Shown here piece by piece: positions 7,217 through 15,437 of a DNA stretch of 64,000 nucleotides; position 1 is the stretch's first letter; each line of letters begins with the position of its first letter. This DNA comes from Kineosporiaceae bacterium SCSIO 59966 (GTDB taxonomy: Bacteria > Actinomycetota > Actinomycetes > Actinomycetales > SCSIO-59966), in the NCBI GenBank assembly GCA_020881835.1, contig CP052876.1, positions 2,480,001 through 2,544,000 on the forward strand. Direction: 5' to 3'. The notes beneath the pieces are model-generated. The model was not told the origin of the DNA. It made no database searches and was given only the letters and a program-made list of their open reading frames with translations. The translations under genes and the position numbers were made by a program.

Positions 7217-8482
7217 GTGACCCCACCGGACCCGAGGACCCCACTGCCCCCCGACGACGCACCGAGCCGCACCCTGGCCCGCTGCGTCGGTGACGTCGCT
7301 GCATTCGCCGCCGACGTGTGGGGCCGCCGCTCCCAGGTGCACCCGTCCGGGGTGCCCGCCGACGACCTGCTCTCGCTCGACGACGTCGACGCCCTCGTGA
7401 CGTCCTCGGCGCTGCGGGTGCCGACGTTCCGGCTGGTCAAGGACGGCCGGCCGCTGCCGGTGGCGTCGTACACGACCGACGGCACGATCGGCGGCCGGCG
7501 CTACGACGGCGTCGCGGCACCCGCGAAGGTGCTGGCCGCGATGGACGACGGGGCGACCCTGGTGCTGCAGGGGGCTCAGCGGTACCACCCGCCGCTGGCG
7601 CGCCTCGCCCGCGACCTCGAGGTGGCCCTGGGTCACCGCTGCCAGGTCAACGCCTACGTGACCCCGCCGGCCGCCCGCGGGCTCGAGGTGCACGCCGACC
7701 CGCACGACGTCCTCGTGCTGCAGGCGTTCGGGACCAAGACGTGGGAGGTGCACCCCACCCCCTGGCAGTCCCGTCACGAGCCGGACGCCGGCGTCGTCGA
7801 GCAGCTGCTCGTCCCCGGGGACGTGCAGTACCTGCCGGCCGGGACGCCGCACGCAGCCCGCTCCCAGGACGTGCTGAGCGGCCACGTCACCGTCGGGATC
7901 CTCACCACCTCCTGGGCGGACGTCGTCCAGGACGTGGTGCGGGCGGTGCTCGACGACGCCACGCTCGATGACGGCACGCTGACCGACGGCACCGGTCTCA
8001 CCGGGCCGCTGCCGGTGGGCTGGCACGAGGACCCGGACGCAGCCGCGGACGCCCTCGCCGACCGCCTGCACCGCGTCGCCGACGCCCTGCGCGACCGTCC
8101 TGCGGGACCGGTGCTGCGGCAGCGGGCCGAGACGTTCCTGCGGCGCCGCCCTGCCCTGCTGGCCGGCGCGCTGGTGGACCGCACCCGACTCCCTGGCCTC
8201 GACGACGCGACGGTCCTGGAGCGCCGCCCCGGCGCGGTGCTGCGGGTGGTCTCGGGCCCGGACGCCGACCGGATCCGGCTGCTCCTGGGGGACCGGGCGC
8301 TGGACGTCCCGGCCCGCCTGGCCCTGGCCGTCGAGACCGTCGCCCGGCGCGACCGGCTGACCCCGGCCGACCTGGCCGGCGTCCTGGACGCCGAGAGCCG
8401 GCTCGTGCTGTGCCGGCGACTGGTGCGCGAGGGGCTGCTGCGTGTCGCCGACCCGACGGTGGGCCCCGGGGCGGGTCGGTGA
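7217..8482 (+). CDS. JmjC/cupin-4 domain protein, probable 2-oxoglutarate/Fe(II) oxygenase
   Basis: The 421-aa protein has a cupin-4 (JmjC-like) domain at about residues 115-240. It shows the metal triad: HAD (His159, Asp161) and a distal His in LPAGTPHAA. It resembles the ribosomal-protein hydroxylase (RoxA/YcfD) group, which hydroxylates an amino-acid side chain, followed by a winged-helix-like C-terminal part. The substrate is not predictable here. The GTG lies 6 nt after TAGGGT (7205-7210), a leaderless arrangement. The stop overlaps the next gene by GTGA, so the two proteins are made together. Confidence 0.85.
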   Translation: MTPPDPRTPLPPDDAPSRTLARCVGDVAAFAADVWGRRSQVHPSGVPADDLLSLDDVDALVTSSALRVPTFRLVKDGRPLPVASYTTDGTIGGRRYDGVAAPAKVLAAMDDGATLVLQGAQRYHPPLARLARDLEVALGHRCQVNAYVTPPAARGLEVHADPHDVLVLQAFGTKTWEVHPTPWQSRHEPDAGVVEQLLVPGDVQYLPAGTPHAARSQDVLSGHVTVGILTTSWADVVQDVVRAVLDDATLDDGTLTDGTGLTGPLPVGWHEDPDAAADALADRLHRVADALRDRPAGPVLRQRAETFLRRRPALLAGALVDRTRLPGLDDATVLERRPGAVLRVVSGPDADRIRLLLGDRALDVPARLALAVETVARRDRLTPADLAGVLDAESRLVLCRRLVREGLLRVADPTVGPGAGR

Positions 8483-10029
8483 CGGGGCGCGCGTACTGCG
8501 CCGCGACGAGCCGGGAGATCCACGAGCCCCTCGCCGGGACGGCGAGCACGGTCCGCGCGTTCCTGCTCCTGGAGCACGGTGGCCCGTGGGGACGCAGCGT
8601 GCTGCAGCACGCCACGTTCCCCGACGGGGTCCGCGAGGGGATGCGGGACCTGTGTGCCCGGCACGGCGTCCGCGGCATGCTCATGCGTCGTCCCGGCAGC
8701 GGCCCAGGCGTACCGGAGCGGCCCCGGGTGGTGCTGTCCGTCACCAGCCCGGACGGCGGCGTCGCGGCCGAGCGGCGCCTCGACGACGTGACGGACGTCG
8801 CCGCTCTACCGCTGGCCTCGCTGCTCGCCGAGCTGCGCGCCGGCCGGGTGCCGGCCGGGTGGACCGGGGTCGAGAACTTCCTCGGCACGTGCACCCACGG
8901 CCGCCACGACGCCTGCTGCGCCGAGTACGGCCGCCCGGTCGCGCGCGCCCTGCACGACCTGGTCGGGGACTCGGCGTGGGAGGTGTCCCACGTCGGCGGC
9001 GACCGGTTCGCCGGCAACGTGCTAGCCCTGCCCGAGGGCCTGTACTACGGCCACGTCACCCCAGCCGACGCTGCCGACCTCGTCGCCGCCCGTCGCAGCG
9101 GACGGCTGCTCACCCGGCTGCTGCGCGGTCGCTCGTCGTTGCCGTTCGCCGCACAGGCGGCCGAGATCGCCGTGCGCCGCCACCTCGGCCTCGAGCAGGC
9201 GGACGCCGTCCGCGTGCTGGAGGTGGAGCAGTCCGAGCACGCCGTGCGCTCCGGGCACTCGGTGCCCACGGTGCAACGGACGACGACGACCTGGTCGGTG
9301 AACACCGGAGCGGCCCCGGCCACCTGGCGGGTCGTCGTCGAGACCGCCCACCCGGGGCCGTCACGGCCGCTGACCTGCACCGGTGAGGCGTCCCGGCCCC
9401 CCGTGCACACGGTCGTCGAGCTGGCCGCCACAGACGCACCCGGGCGCGGGATGCAGGGGTGGGACGCCGCCTACGCCGCTCGAGCGGCGGCCGGCCGGCA
9501 GGTGGGGGACCTCGACCCGCTGCTCGTCGGCCTGCTCGCCGACCTGCCACCCGGGCGGGCGCTCGACGTGGCCGCGGGCACGGGGCCGGCGGCGCGCTGG
9601 CTGGCGGCCCACGGCTGGCAGGTCACCGCCGTGGACTTCTCCGCCGAGGCGGTTGCGCTCGCCCGCCGGGCGGACGCGCAGGCAGGGGTGGACGTCGACT
9701 GGGTGGTGGCCGACGCCCGCGTCTGGCAGCCGCCGGCGGGCTCACCGGGCTTCGACCTGGTCCTCGTCGTCCGGGCCGCCCTGCCGGACGTCGTGGCCCG
9801 GGCCGGTGACTGGCTCGCCCCCGGCGGCCGGCTGGTCGTCGTCGGGCACTCCAGGGCGAACCTGGCCATAGCCGACGCCCCTGGCCCCCGGGACCCTCGG
9901 CTCCTGCACGACCCGGACTCGCTGCGCCGGCTCGCCGGGGACCTCGAGGTCGAACGCTGCGAGGAGGTGGACCGCCGCCCCGAGGGCGGCCGCGGTGTTG
10001 ACGTCGTCCTGGTCGCACGCCGGCACTGA
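8479..10029 (+). CDS. Sucrase/ferredoxin-like (thioredoxin-fold 2Fe-2S) protein fused to a SAM methyltransferase
   Basis: The 516-aa protein has two parts. The N-terminal about 320 residues are a Suc_Fer-like domain: RAYCAATSREIHEPLAGTAS with Cys7, CTHGRHDACC with Cys138/146/147, and GGDRFAGN. The cysteines are those expected to hold a 2Fe-2S cluster. The C-terminal part is a class I methyltransferase with the SAM-binding motif LDVAAGTGPAARWLA, an acidic ribose-binding end (VTAVDFS) and a DLVLVVRAAL segment. The Suc_Fer family is normally a stand-alone protein of about 300 residues, so the fusion is unusual. There is no stop or frame break between domains. The GTG start overlaps the cupin gene stop. 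Confidence 0.85.
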   Translation: MTGRAYCAATSREIHEPLAGTASTVRAFLLLEHGGPWGRSVLQHATFPDGVREGMRDLCARHGVRGMLMRRPGSGPGVPERPRVVLSVTSPDGGVAAERRLDDVTDVAALPLASLLAELRAGRVPAGWTGVENFLGTCTHGRHDACCAEYGRPVARALHDLVGDSAWEVSHVGGDRFAGNVLALPEGLYYGHVTPADAADLVAARRSGRLLTRLLRGRSSLPFAAQAAEIAVRRHLGLEQADAVRVLEVEQSEHAVRSGHSVPTVQRTTTTWSVNTGAAPATWRVVVETAHPGPSRPLTCTGEASRPPVHTVVELAATDAPGRGMQGWDAAYAARAAAGRQVGDLDPLLVGLLADLPPGRALDVAAGTGPAARWLAAHGWQVTAVDFSAEAVALARRADAQAGVDVDWVVADARVWQPPAGSPGFDLVLVVRAALPDVVARAGDWLAPGGRLVVVGHSRANLAIADAPGPRDPRLLHDPDSLRRLAGDLEVERCEEVDRRPEGGRGVDVVLVARRH

Positions 10030-10044
10030 GCTCAGCGCACCTGT

Positions 10045-11418
10045 TCAGCCGGCGACGAAGGCGAGCAGGTCGTGGCGGGTCAGCACGCCGGCGGGTCGGC
10101 CGTCGACGTGGACGAGGACGGCGTCGTGCTCCTCCAGGACTCGACGAGCGGCGTCGACCGACTCGCCCCCGCCGACCTGCGGCAGCGGAGGGCCCATGTG
10201 GTCGCGCACCGGGTCGGACATCGCCGCCCGTCCGGAGAACACCGCCTCCAGCAGGTCGCGCTCGCTCACCGCGCCGAGCACCTCGCCCGCGGTCACCGGG
10301 GGCTCGGCCCCCACGACCGGCATCTGGCTGATGCCGTACTCGCGCAGGACGTGCACCGCGTCACGGACGGTCTCCGTCGGGTGAGTGTGCACCAGCTCGG
10401 GCAGCCTACCGTCCTTGCGCTCCAGCACGTCCGCGACGGTGGCGTGCTCCCCCGCGGGAACGAACCCGTAGGAGGCCATCCACCGGTCGTCGAAGACCTT
10501 GGTGAGGTAGCCGCGGCCGCCGTCCGGCAGCAGGACGACGACGACCTGGTCGGTGGCCTCCGGGCCGAGCCGTCGGGCGACCCGCAGGGCGGCGACGACC
10601 GCCATCCCGCACGAGCCACCGACGAGCAGTCCCTCCTCGCGGGCCAGCCGGCGGGTCATCGCGAAGGACTCGGCGTCGCTGACGGCGAGCACCTCGTCGG
10701 GCACGGACGGGTCGTAGGCGCGCGGCCAGAAGTCCTCCCCCACCCCCTCGACGAGGTACGGCCGTCCGGTGCCGCCGGAGTACACCGACCCCTCAGGGTC
10801 GGCCCCTACCACGCGGACCCGGCCGCCGCTGATCTCCTTGAGGTAGCGACCCGTGCCCGTGATCGTGCCCCCCGTGCCGATGCCGGCGACGAAGTGAGTG
10901 ACCCGACCGCCGGTGTCCGCCCAGATCTCCGGGCCGGTAGTGGCGTAGTGGGACGCCGGTCCCTCCGGGTTGGAGTACTGGTCCGGCTTCCAGCCGCCCT
11001 CGATCTCACGGACCAGGCGGTCGGAGACCGAGTAGTACGAGTCCGGGTGGTCCGGAGGGACCGCGGTCGGACAGACGACGACCCGCGCGCCGTAGGCGCG
11101 CAGCACGTTCCGCTTGTCCTCGCTGACCTTGTCCGGGCAGACGAAGACGCAGTCGTACCCCCGCTGCTGAGCCACCAGGGCCAGCCCGACCCCGGTGTTG
11201 CCCGAGGTCGGCTCCACGATCGTCCCGCCGGGGCGCAGTGCCCCGGACCGCTCAGCGGCCTCCACCATCGGCAGTGCGATCCGGTCCTTCACGGAGCCAC
11301 CGGGGTTGAGGTACTCGACCTTGGCGAGAACCGTGGGAGCGACACCCTCGGTCACCCGGTTCAGCCGGACCAGAGGCGTGTGCCCGACGAGATCCATGAC
11401 ATGGTTGGCGTACTTCAC
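10045..11418 (-). CDS. cbs: Cystathionine beta-synthase with C-terminal CBS pair
   Basis: The protein is about 457 aa. The PLP-dependent synthase domain (fold type II) shows LVGHTPLVRLNRV, the Schiff-base Lys in NPGGSVKDR, the phosphate-binding GTGGTITGTGRYLK, and EPTSGNTGVGL. Two CBS motifs follow from about residue 335. The enzyme condenses serine with homocysteine to cystathionine. The GTG at 11418 is preferred because GCGAGG lies 9 nt upstream. An ATG at 11427 has that site only one base away. It converges on the Suc_Fer-methyltransferase gene, with 15 bp between the stops. Confidence 0.92.
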   Translation of the reverse strand: MKYANHVMDLVGHTPLVRLNRVTEGVAPTVLAKVEYLNPGGSVKDRIALPMVEAAERSGALRPGGTIVEPTSGNTGVGLALVAQQRGYDCVFVCPDKVSEDKRNVLRAYGARVVVCPTAVPPDHPDSYYSVSDRLVREIEGGWKPDQYSNPEGPASHYATTGPEIWADTGGRVTHFVAGIGTGGTITGTGRYLKEISGGRVRVVGADPEGSVYSGGTGRPYLVEGVGEDFWPRAYDPSVPDEVLAVSDAESFAMTRRLAREEGLLVGGSCGMAVVAALRVARRLGPEATDQVVVVLLPDGGRGYLTKVFDDRWMASYGFVPAGEHATVADVLERKDGRLPELVHTHPTETVRDAVHVLREYGISQMPVVGAEPPVTAGEVLGAVSERDLLEAVFSGRAAMSDPVRDHMGPPLPQVGGGESVDAARRVLEEHDAVLVHVDGRPAGVLTRHDLLAFVAG

Positions 11419-11543
11419 AGATCGCATCCTCGCAGAACGGACGTCCTAGCAGGCCAGCCGGGAACATCCCGGGGTCCGGGGGCGTCGATGACAGTGGACT
11501 CTACGGCGGGAGGCACAACCACGCGCCGCAGGAGGGGAGACGG

Positions 11544-12542
11544 GTGACACGGGCGCAACGAGCACGCCGGGTGGCCACCGCCGCCGCCCTGGGCGGAGGC
11601 GGCCTGACGTTCGTCGGTGCCCTCGGGCTGGCCGTGATCGCAGCCGAGGCACGACTGGCCCGCCGCTGGATCGGCACGCCGTTCGGGTTGTCCGCGCCGA
11701 ACGCCGAGGGCGTCTACGGGTTCGGCGCCGGTGAGCCGATCGATCTCGCGGTCCTCGGTGACTCCAGCGCCGACGGTCTGGGCGTCGAGCGGCCCGAGCA
11801 GACCCCGGGCGCGCTCATCGCCGGAGGGCTGGCCGCCGTCTCCGGCCGTCGGGTCCGGCTGACGAACGAGGCCGTTGTCGGGGCGGAGTCGACCGACCTC
11901 GACGACCAGGTCAGTGAGCTGCTGTCCCGGGTGCCCGCCCCGGACGTGGCGGTCATCCTCGTCGGCGGCAACGACGTCACCCACCGGGTCCAGGTGCCGG
12001 TGGCCGTCTCGGCGCTCGCGAACGCCGTCCGCCGGCTGCGGGCGACGGGGTGCGAGGTCGTCGTCGGCACCTGCCCCGACCTCGGCACGATAGAGCCGAT
12101 CCCGCAGCCGCTGCGCGCGCTGGCGCGGCGGTGGAGCCGCGAGCTCGCCGCGGCGCAGACGGTCGCCGTCGTCGAGGCGGGCGGCCGGACCGTCTCCCTC
12201 GGCGACATCCTCGGCCCGGAGTTCTCCACCTCGCCGCGGGAGCTGTTCAGCGCCGACCGGTTCCATCCCTCCGCCGCCGGGTACGCGCGCGCGGCTGCCG
12301 CCCTGCTGCCGAGCGTCTGCGCCGCCGCGGGGTACTGGCCGGACGGCGGTGCCGAGCGGGCACCGGACCTGCGCCGCGGCGAGGGCATCGCACCCGTCGC
12401 CGACGCGGCCGCCGCGGCGGTGGAGCAGCCGGGTACCGAGGTCTCGGGCGCCGAGGTGGGCGGCAGCGACCGCGGCCCGCTCGGCCGCTGGGCGACCCTG
12501 CTGCGGCGCCGACGCCTGCCCGCTGCCGCTACCCACAGGTAG
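11544..12542 (+). CDS. SGNH/GDSL-family hydrolase, membrane-anchored or secreted
   Basis: The 332-aa protein begins with a basic region and a long hydrophobic segment (residues about 12-36), which may be a signal anchor. The SGNH blocks follow in order: GDSSADG with the nucleophile Ser, GGND, and the catalytic Asp/His in DRFHPSAAGY. The family covers esterases and lipases and also acetyl-removing enzymes. The substrate is unknown. The last 80 residues are Ala/Gly/Glu-rich with a basic end. GGAGGGG precedes the GTG start at 11544. Confidence 0.85.
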   Translation: MTRAQRARRVATAAALGGGGLTFVGALGLAVIAAEARLARRWIGTPFGLSAPNAEGVYGFGAGEPIDLAVLGDSSADGLGVERPEQTPGALIAGGLAAVSGRRVRLTNEAVVGAESTDLDDQVSELLSRVPAPDVAVILVGGNDVTHRVQVPVAVSALANAVRRLRATGCEVVVGTCPDLGTIEPIPQPLRALARRWSRELAAAQTVAVVEAGGRTVSLGDILGPEFSTSPRELFSADRFHPSAAGYARAAAALLPSVCAAAGYWPDGGAERAPDLRRGEGIAPVADAAAAAVEQPGTEVSGAEVGGSDRGPLGRWATLLRRRRLPAAATHR

Positions 12543-12590
12543 CATCTCCGGGAAGACCCGCACGCGCCCTGGGCGCACGAGGAGGACACC

Positions 12591-13814
12591 ATGGCCGAGG
12601 CCGTCATCGTCAGCACCGCCCGCAGCCCGATCGGCCGAGCGTTCAAGGGCTCGCTCAAGGACATCCGCCCCGACGACCTGGCTGCCACCATCGTCTCCGC
12701 CGCCCTGGAGAAGGTGCCGGGCCTGGACCCCAAGGACGTCGACGACCTGTACCTGGGCTGCGCCGAGCCGTGGGCCGAGCACGGCAACAACCTCGCCCGC
12801 GTGGTTGCCGTGCTCGCCGGGTACGACCACCTGCCCGGGGTCACGGTGAACCGGTTCTGCGCCTCCAGCGTGCAGACCACCCGGATGGCCTTCCACGCGA
12901 TCAAGGCCGGCGAGGGGGAGGTGTTCGTCTCCGGCGGCGTCGAGATGGTGTCGCGCTACCAGAACTTCGCCGGAGCAGGCCAGACCCCGCAGGACTGGGT
13001 GAATCCGCGCTTCGCCGAGGCCCAGGCGCGGACGGCCCGGATGGCCGAGTCGAACGAGACCTGGCACGACCCCCGGGAGGACGGCGCCCTGCCCGACATC
13101 TACATCGCGATGGGGCAGACCGCCGAGAACGTCGCCACCCTGCGCGGGGTCAGTCGCCAGCGGCAGGACGAGTGGGCGGTGGAGAGCCAGAACCGGGCCG
13201 AGAAGGCCATCGCGGACGGGTTCTACGCCCGCGAGATCACCCCGGTGACGACGCCGGACGGCACCGTCGTCGACGCGGACGACTCCCCCCGCGCCGGAGT
13301 CACGCTCGACGGGGTACAGGCGCTCAAGCCGGTGTTCCGGGAGAACGGGACGGTGACGGCCGGCAACTGCACCCCCCTCAACGACGGGGCCGCCGCCCTG
13401 GTGGTCATGAGCGACACCAAGGCCCGCGACCTCGGCCTCACCCCGCTCGCCCGGGTGGTGTCCACCGGGGTCTCGGCACTCTCCCCCGAGATCATGGGCC
13501 TGGGCCCGGTGGACGCGTCGCGCCAGGCGCTGGCCCGGGCCGGGATGAGCATCGACGACATCGACCTCGTGGAGATCAACGAGGCGTTCGCGGCGCAGGT
13601 GCTGCCGAGCGCCGACGACCTGGGCATCGACCTCGACCGGCTGAACGTGCACGGCGGGGCCATCGCCCTGGGCCACCCCTTCGGGATGACCGGGGCCCGG
13701 ATCACCGCGACGCTGCTCAACGGGCTGCAGAGCCGTGACAAGCAGCTCGGCCTGGAGACGATGTGCGTCGGCGGCGGCCAGGGGATGGCCATCATCTACG
13801 AGCGGCTCAGCTGA
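12591..13814 (+). CDS. Acetyl-CoA C-acyltransferase (thiolase)
   Basis: The 407-aa thiolase has the acyl-accepting Cys in NRFCASSVQT, the conserved His region in NVHGGAIALGHPFGMTG, and the second active-site Cys in CVGGGQGMA. It catalyses either thiolytic cleavage in beta-oxidation (FadA type) or condensation of two acetyl-CoA. No fadB-like partner sits next to it, so the direction cannot be settled. A clear GAGGAGG site precedes the ATG, and a TAGCAT -10-like box lies at 12540-12545. A 41-bp palindrome 48 bp past the stop could end its transcript. Confidence 0.92.
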   Translation: MAEAVIVSTARSPIGRAFKGSLKDIRPDDLAATIVSAALEKVPGLDPKDVDDLYLGCAEPWAEHGNNLARVVAVLAGYDHLPGVTVNRFCASSVQTTRMAFHAIKAGEGEVFVSGGVEMVSRYQNFAGAGQTPQDWVNPRFAEAQARTARMAESNETWHDPREDGALPDIYIAMGQTAENVATLRGVSRQRQDEWAVESQNRAEKAIADGFYAREITPVTTPDGTVVDADDSPRAGVTLDGVQALKPVFRENGTVTAGNCTPLNDGAAALVVMSDTKARDLGLTPLARVVSTGVSALSPEIMGLGPVDASRQALARAGMSIDDIDLVEINEAFAAQVLPSADDLGIDLDRLNVHGGAIALGHPFGMTGARITATLLNGLQSRDKQLGLETMCVGGGQGMAIIYERLS

Positions 13815-13842
13815 GCCCGCCGCCGGCGACGTAGTGGCCGGG

Positions 13843-14187
13843 TCACAAACCCCTGCGTAGTGCGACGAGGCGGTCGTGGAGCTGCTCCACGACCGCCTCG
13901 TCGTCGCCTGCGGCGGCCAGGAGGTCACCGACCAGGACGACGAGCTGGTCACCGAGGGCGTGCTCGCCGAGGACGGGGACCACCCGCCGGGGACGACCCT
14001 CCCGGACGGCGGCGGTGTCGGCGGCCCACTGCAGGACCGGGCGGACCCGGTCGGCCGAGCTCACGCCGTCCGGTCCCCGGCGCCGGCAACGCGACGGGCC
14101 GAGCGCGGCCAGGCGGGTGGTGACCCGCCACAGCTCACGCTCGGCCCGCTCGACGGCTTCGCTGCCGATGACCGACGCTCCGGTCAG
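13843..14187 (-). CDS. Unknown small protein, apparent CTG start coupled to the Bax1-I gene
   Basis: The frame from 14187 to 13843 encodes 114 aa (ERAERELWRVTTRLAALG near the start, then ADRVRPVLQWAADTAA and LGDQLVVLVGDLLAA). Its helical, coding-like composition begins upstream of the first standard start, the GTG at 14064 (73 aa). The only start covering the whole region is CTG at 14187, which forms a CTGA overlap with the stop of the upstream Bax1-I gene. The same pattern occurs at rsmA in this window. No named family is recognised. The 3' end contains the perfect palindrome 13863-13903. If CTG is not used, the gene is 13843-14064. Confidence 0.55.
   Translation of the reverse strand: MTGASVIGSEAVERAERELWRVTTRLAALGPSRCRRRGPDGVSSADRVRPVLQWAADTAAVREGRPRRVVPVLGEHALGDQLVVLVGDLLAAAGDDEAVVEQLHDRLVALRRGL
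13863..13903. terminator. Perfect 41-bp palindrome, likely bidirectional terminator inside a coding end
   Basis: Two perfect 20-base arms (CGACGAGGCGGTCGTGGAGC and its complement) flank a single central T. The palindrome lies 48 bp past the thiolase stop and within the last codons of the convergent unknown gene. No T-run follows. As RNA it would be a very stable hairpin. Confidence 0.65.
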
Positions 14188-15014
14188 TCGCTACCGCGCA
14201 GGATGGCCAGGATCCGCAGGAACTCGATGTACAGCCAGACCAGGGTCACGGTCAGGCCGAAGGCGGCGGTCCACGCGTACCGGGCCGGGATGCCGGAGCG
14301 GACCCCGCGGTCGATGAAGTCGAAGTCGAGCGTCAGGGACAGAGCCGCGAGCACGGCGCCGACGGCACCGACCAGCAGGCCCCACGGGCCGAACCCGCGC
14401 ATGTTGAGGTCGGTGAACAGCACCAGGACGAGGTTGACCAGGACGAACACGGCGTAGCCGCCGACCGCGAACAGCATGATCCGCTGGAACTTCGGCGTGA
14501 CCCGGATCCGGCCGCTCTTGTAGAGGGCGAGCATGACGCCGAACGTGCCGAGCGTGGCCAGCACCGCCTGGAAGACGATGCCGTTCCACTGGGTCTCGAA
14601 GGCCCGGCTGATCCCGCCGAGGAAAAGGCCCTCGAGGGCCGCGTAGCCCAGGATGAGCGCCGGCGACGGCTCCTTCTTGAACGCGTTGACCAGGCCGAGG
14701 ACGAGGCCGCCGACGAGCCCGACCATCAGCAGGCCCGGGGCCACGAAGTACCCCACCGCGGCGCCGACGAGCAGCACCGCGAACACGCTGGCCGTGCGGA
14801 TGACGACGTCGTCGTAGGTCATCCGCCCGGTCTCGAGCGGACCCGCCGGCGGCTGGGCGTACATCTCCTCGAGCCGCTGGGCCGAGGCGGCGTCGGTCGT
14901 CGCGGTGCCGGCGGCTCCCGCCTGCGCCTGCTGTGCGGGCCGGCTGTCGAACGTGGCGTACCCGTCACGGGTGAACTCCGGCATCCGGTTGAACACCGGG
15001 TTGTTGCTCTGCAT
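14184..15014 (-). CDS. Bax inhibitor-1/YccA family membrane protein
   Basis: The 276-aa protein has a soluble N-terminal part of about 75 residues (MQSNNPVFNRMPEF, then Ala/Gln-rich). Seven hydrophobic segments follow with the Bax1-I pattern (EGLFLGGISRAFE, DFDFIDRG, a terminal EFLRILAIL). Bacterial members are inner-membrane proteins, and some act as pH-sensitive Ca2+ leak channels. Function here is inferred from family only. The ATG at 15014 is chosen because GGAGG lies 7 nt upstream and the long 5' extension is non-conserved. The stop overlaps the downstream unknown gene. Confidence 0.9.
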   Translation of the reverse strand: MQSNNPVFNRMPEFTRDGYATFDSRPAQQAQAGAAGTATTDAASAQRLEEMYAQPPAGPLETGRMTYDDVVIRTASVFAVLLVGAAVGYFVAPGLLMVGLVGGLVLGLVNAFKKEPSPALILGYAALEGLFLGGISRAFETQWNGIVFQAVLATLGTFGVMLALYKSGRIRVTPKFQRIMLFAVGGYAVFVLVNLVLVLFTDLNMRGFGPWGLLVGAVGAVLAALSLTLDFDFIDRGVRSGIPARYAWTAAFGLTVTLVWLYIEFLRILAILRGSD

Positions 15015-15160
15015 CTGTGTCCTCCGTCGAGGGCTCGGGTGGGCCCCCACGCGGGAGCCCGCACCTACCGTAATGCGTGCCCGCCCCCGAAAGTTCCCCA
15101 CCGTGCGCGGCGGTCCTTCTTCCCGCGCTCCCGTTCGTGATCAGTCAAAAATCCCCTCTT

Positions 15161-15394
15161 CGTGATCATGCAGTCCCGCCACCCCGCACGACCCACTCGT
15201 GATCATGCAGTCCCGCCACCCCGCACGACCCACTCGTGATCATGCAGTCCCGCCACCCCAGTCGCCACCACCCGCTCCCAGAATGCTGGGTTGGTGGCGC
15301 GACACGCCGGCCAAACTGGGCCGAGCGCAGCATTCTGTGGTCGAGGCATTCTGTGGTCGAGGCATTCTGTGGTCGAGGCATTCTGTGGTCGAGG
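15161..15394. repeat. Dispersed structured repeat, locus 1
   Basis: Three 37-bp tandem units start at 15161, 15198 and 15235, each beginning CGTGATCATGCAGTCCCGCC. A stem-loop block follows: CAGAATGCTG at about 15283, its complement CAGCATTCTG at about 15328, with TGGCGCGACACGCCGGCC between. The 3' arm then continues as four 16-bp units (CATTCTGTGGTCGAGG at 15331, 15347, 15363, 15379). The same modules recur at 21963-22190 and 49867-50005. A degenerate module lies at 15474-15490. I see no gene between 15015 and the exchanger remnant at 15438. Confidence 0.85.
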
Positions 15395-15437
15395 CGCCTG
15401 AGCCGGCCTGGGCTGCCATCGCCACCACGGCCCGTTT

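Noticed and set aside
15161-15394. CRISPR array or promoter-repeat protein gene
   Set aside because: Units are contiguous without variable spacers, and open frames across them exist in several phases and on both strands only because of the repeat.
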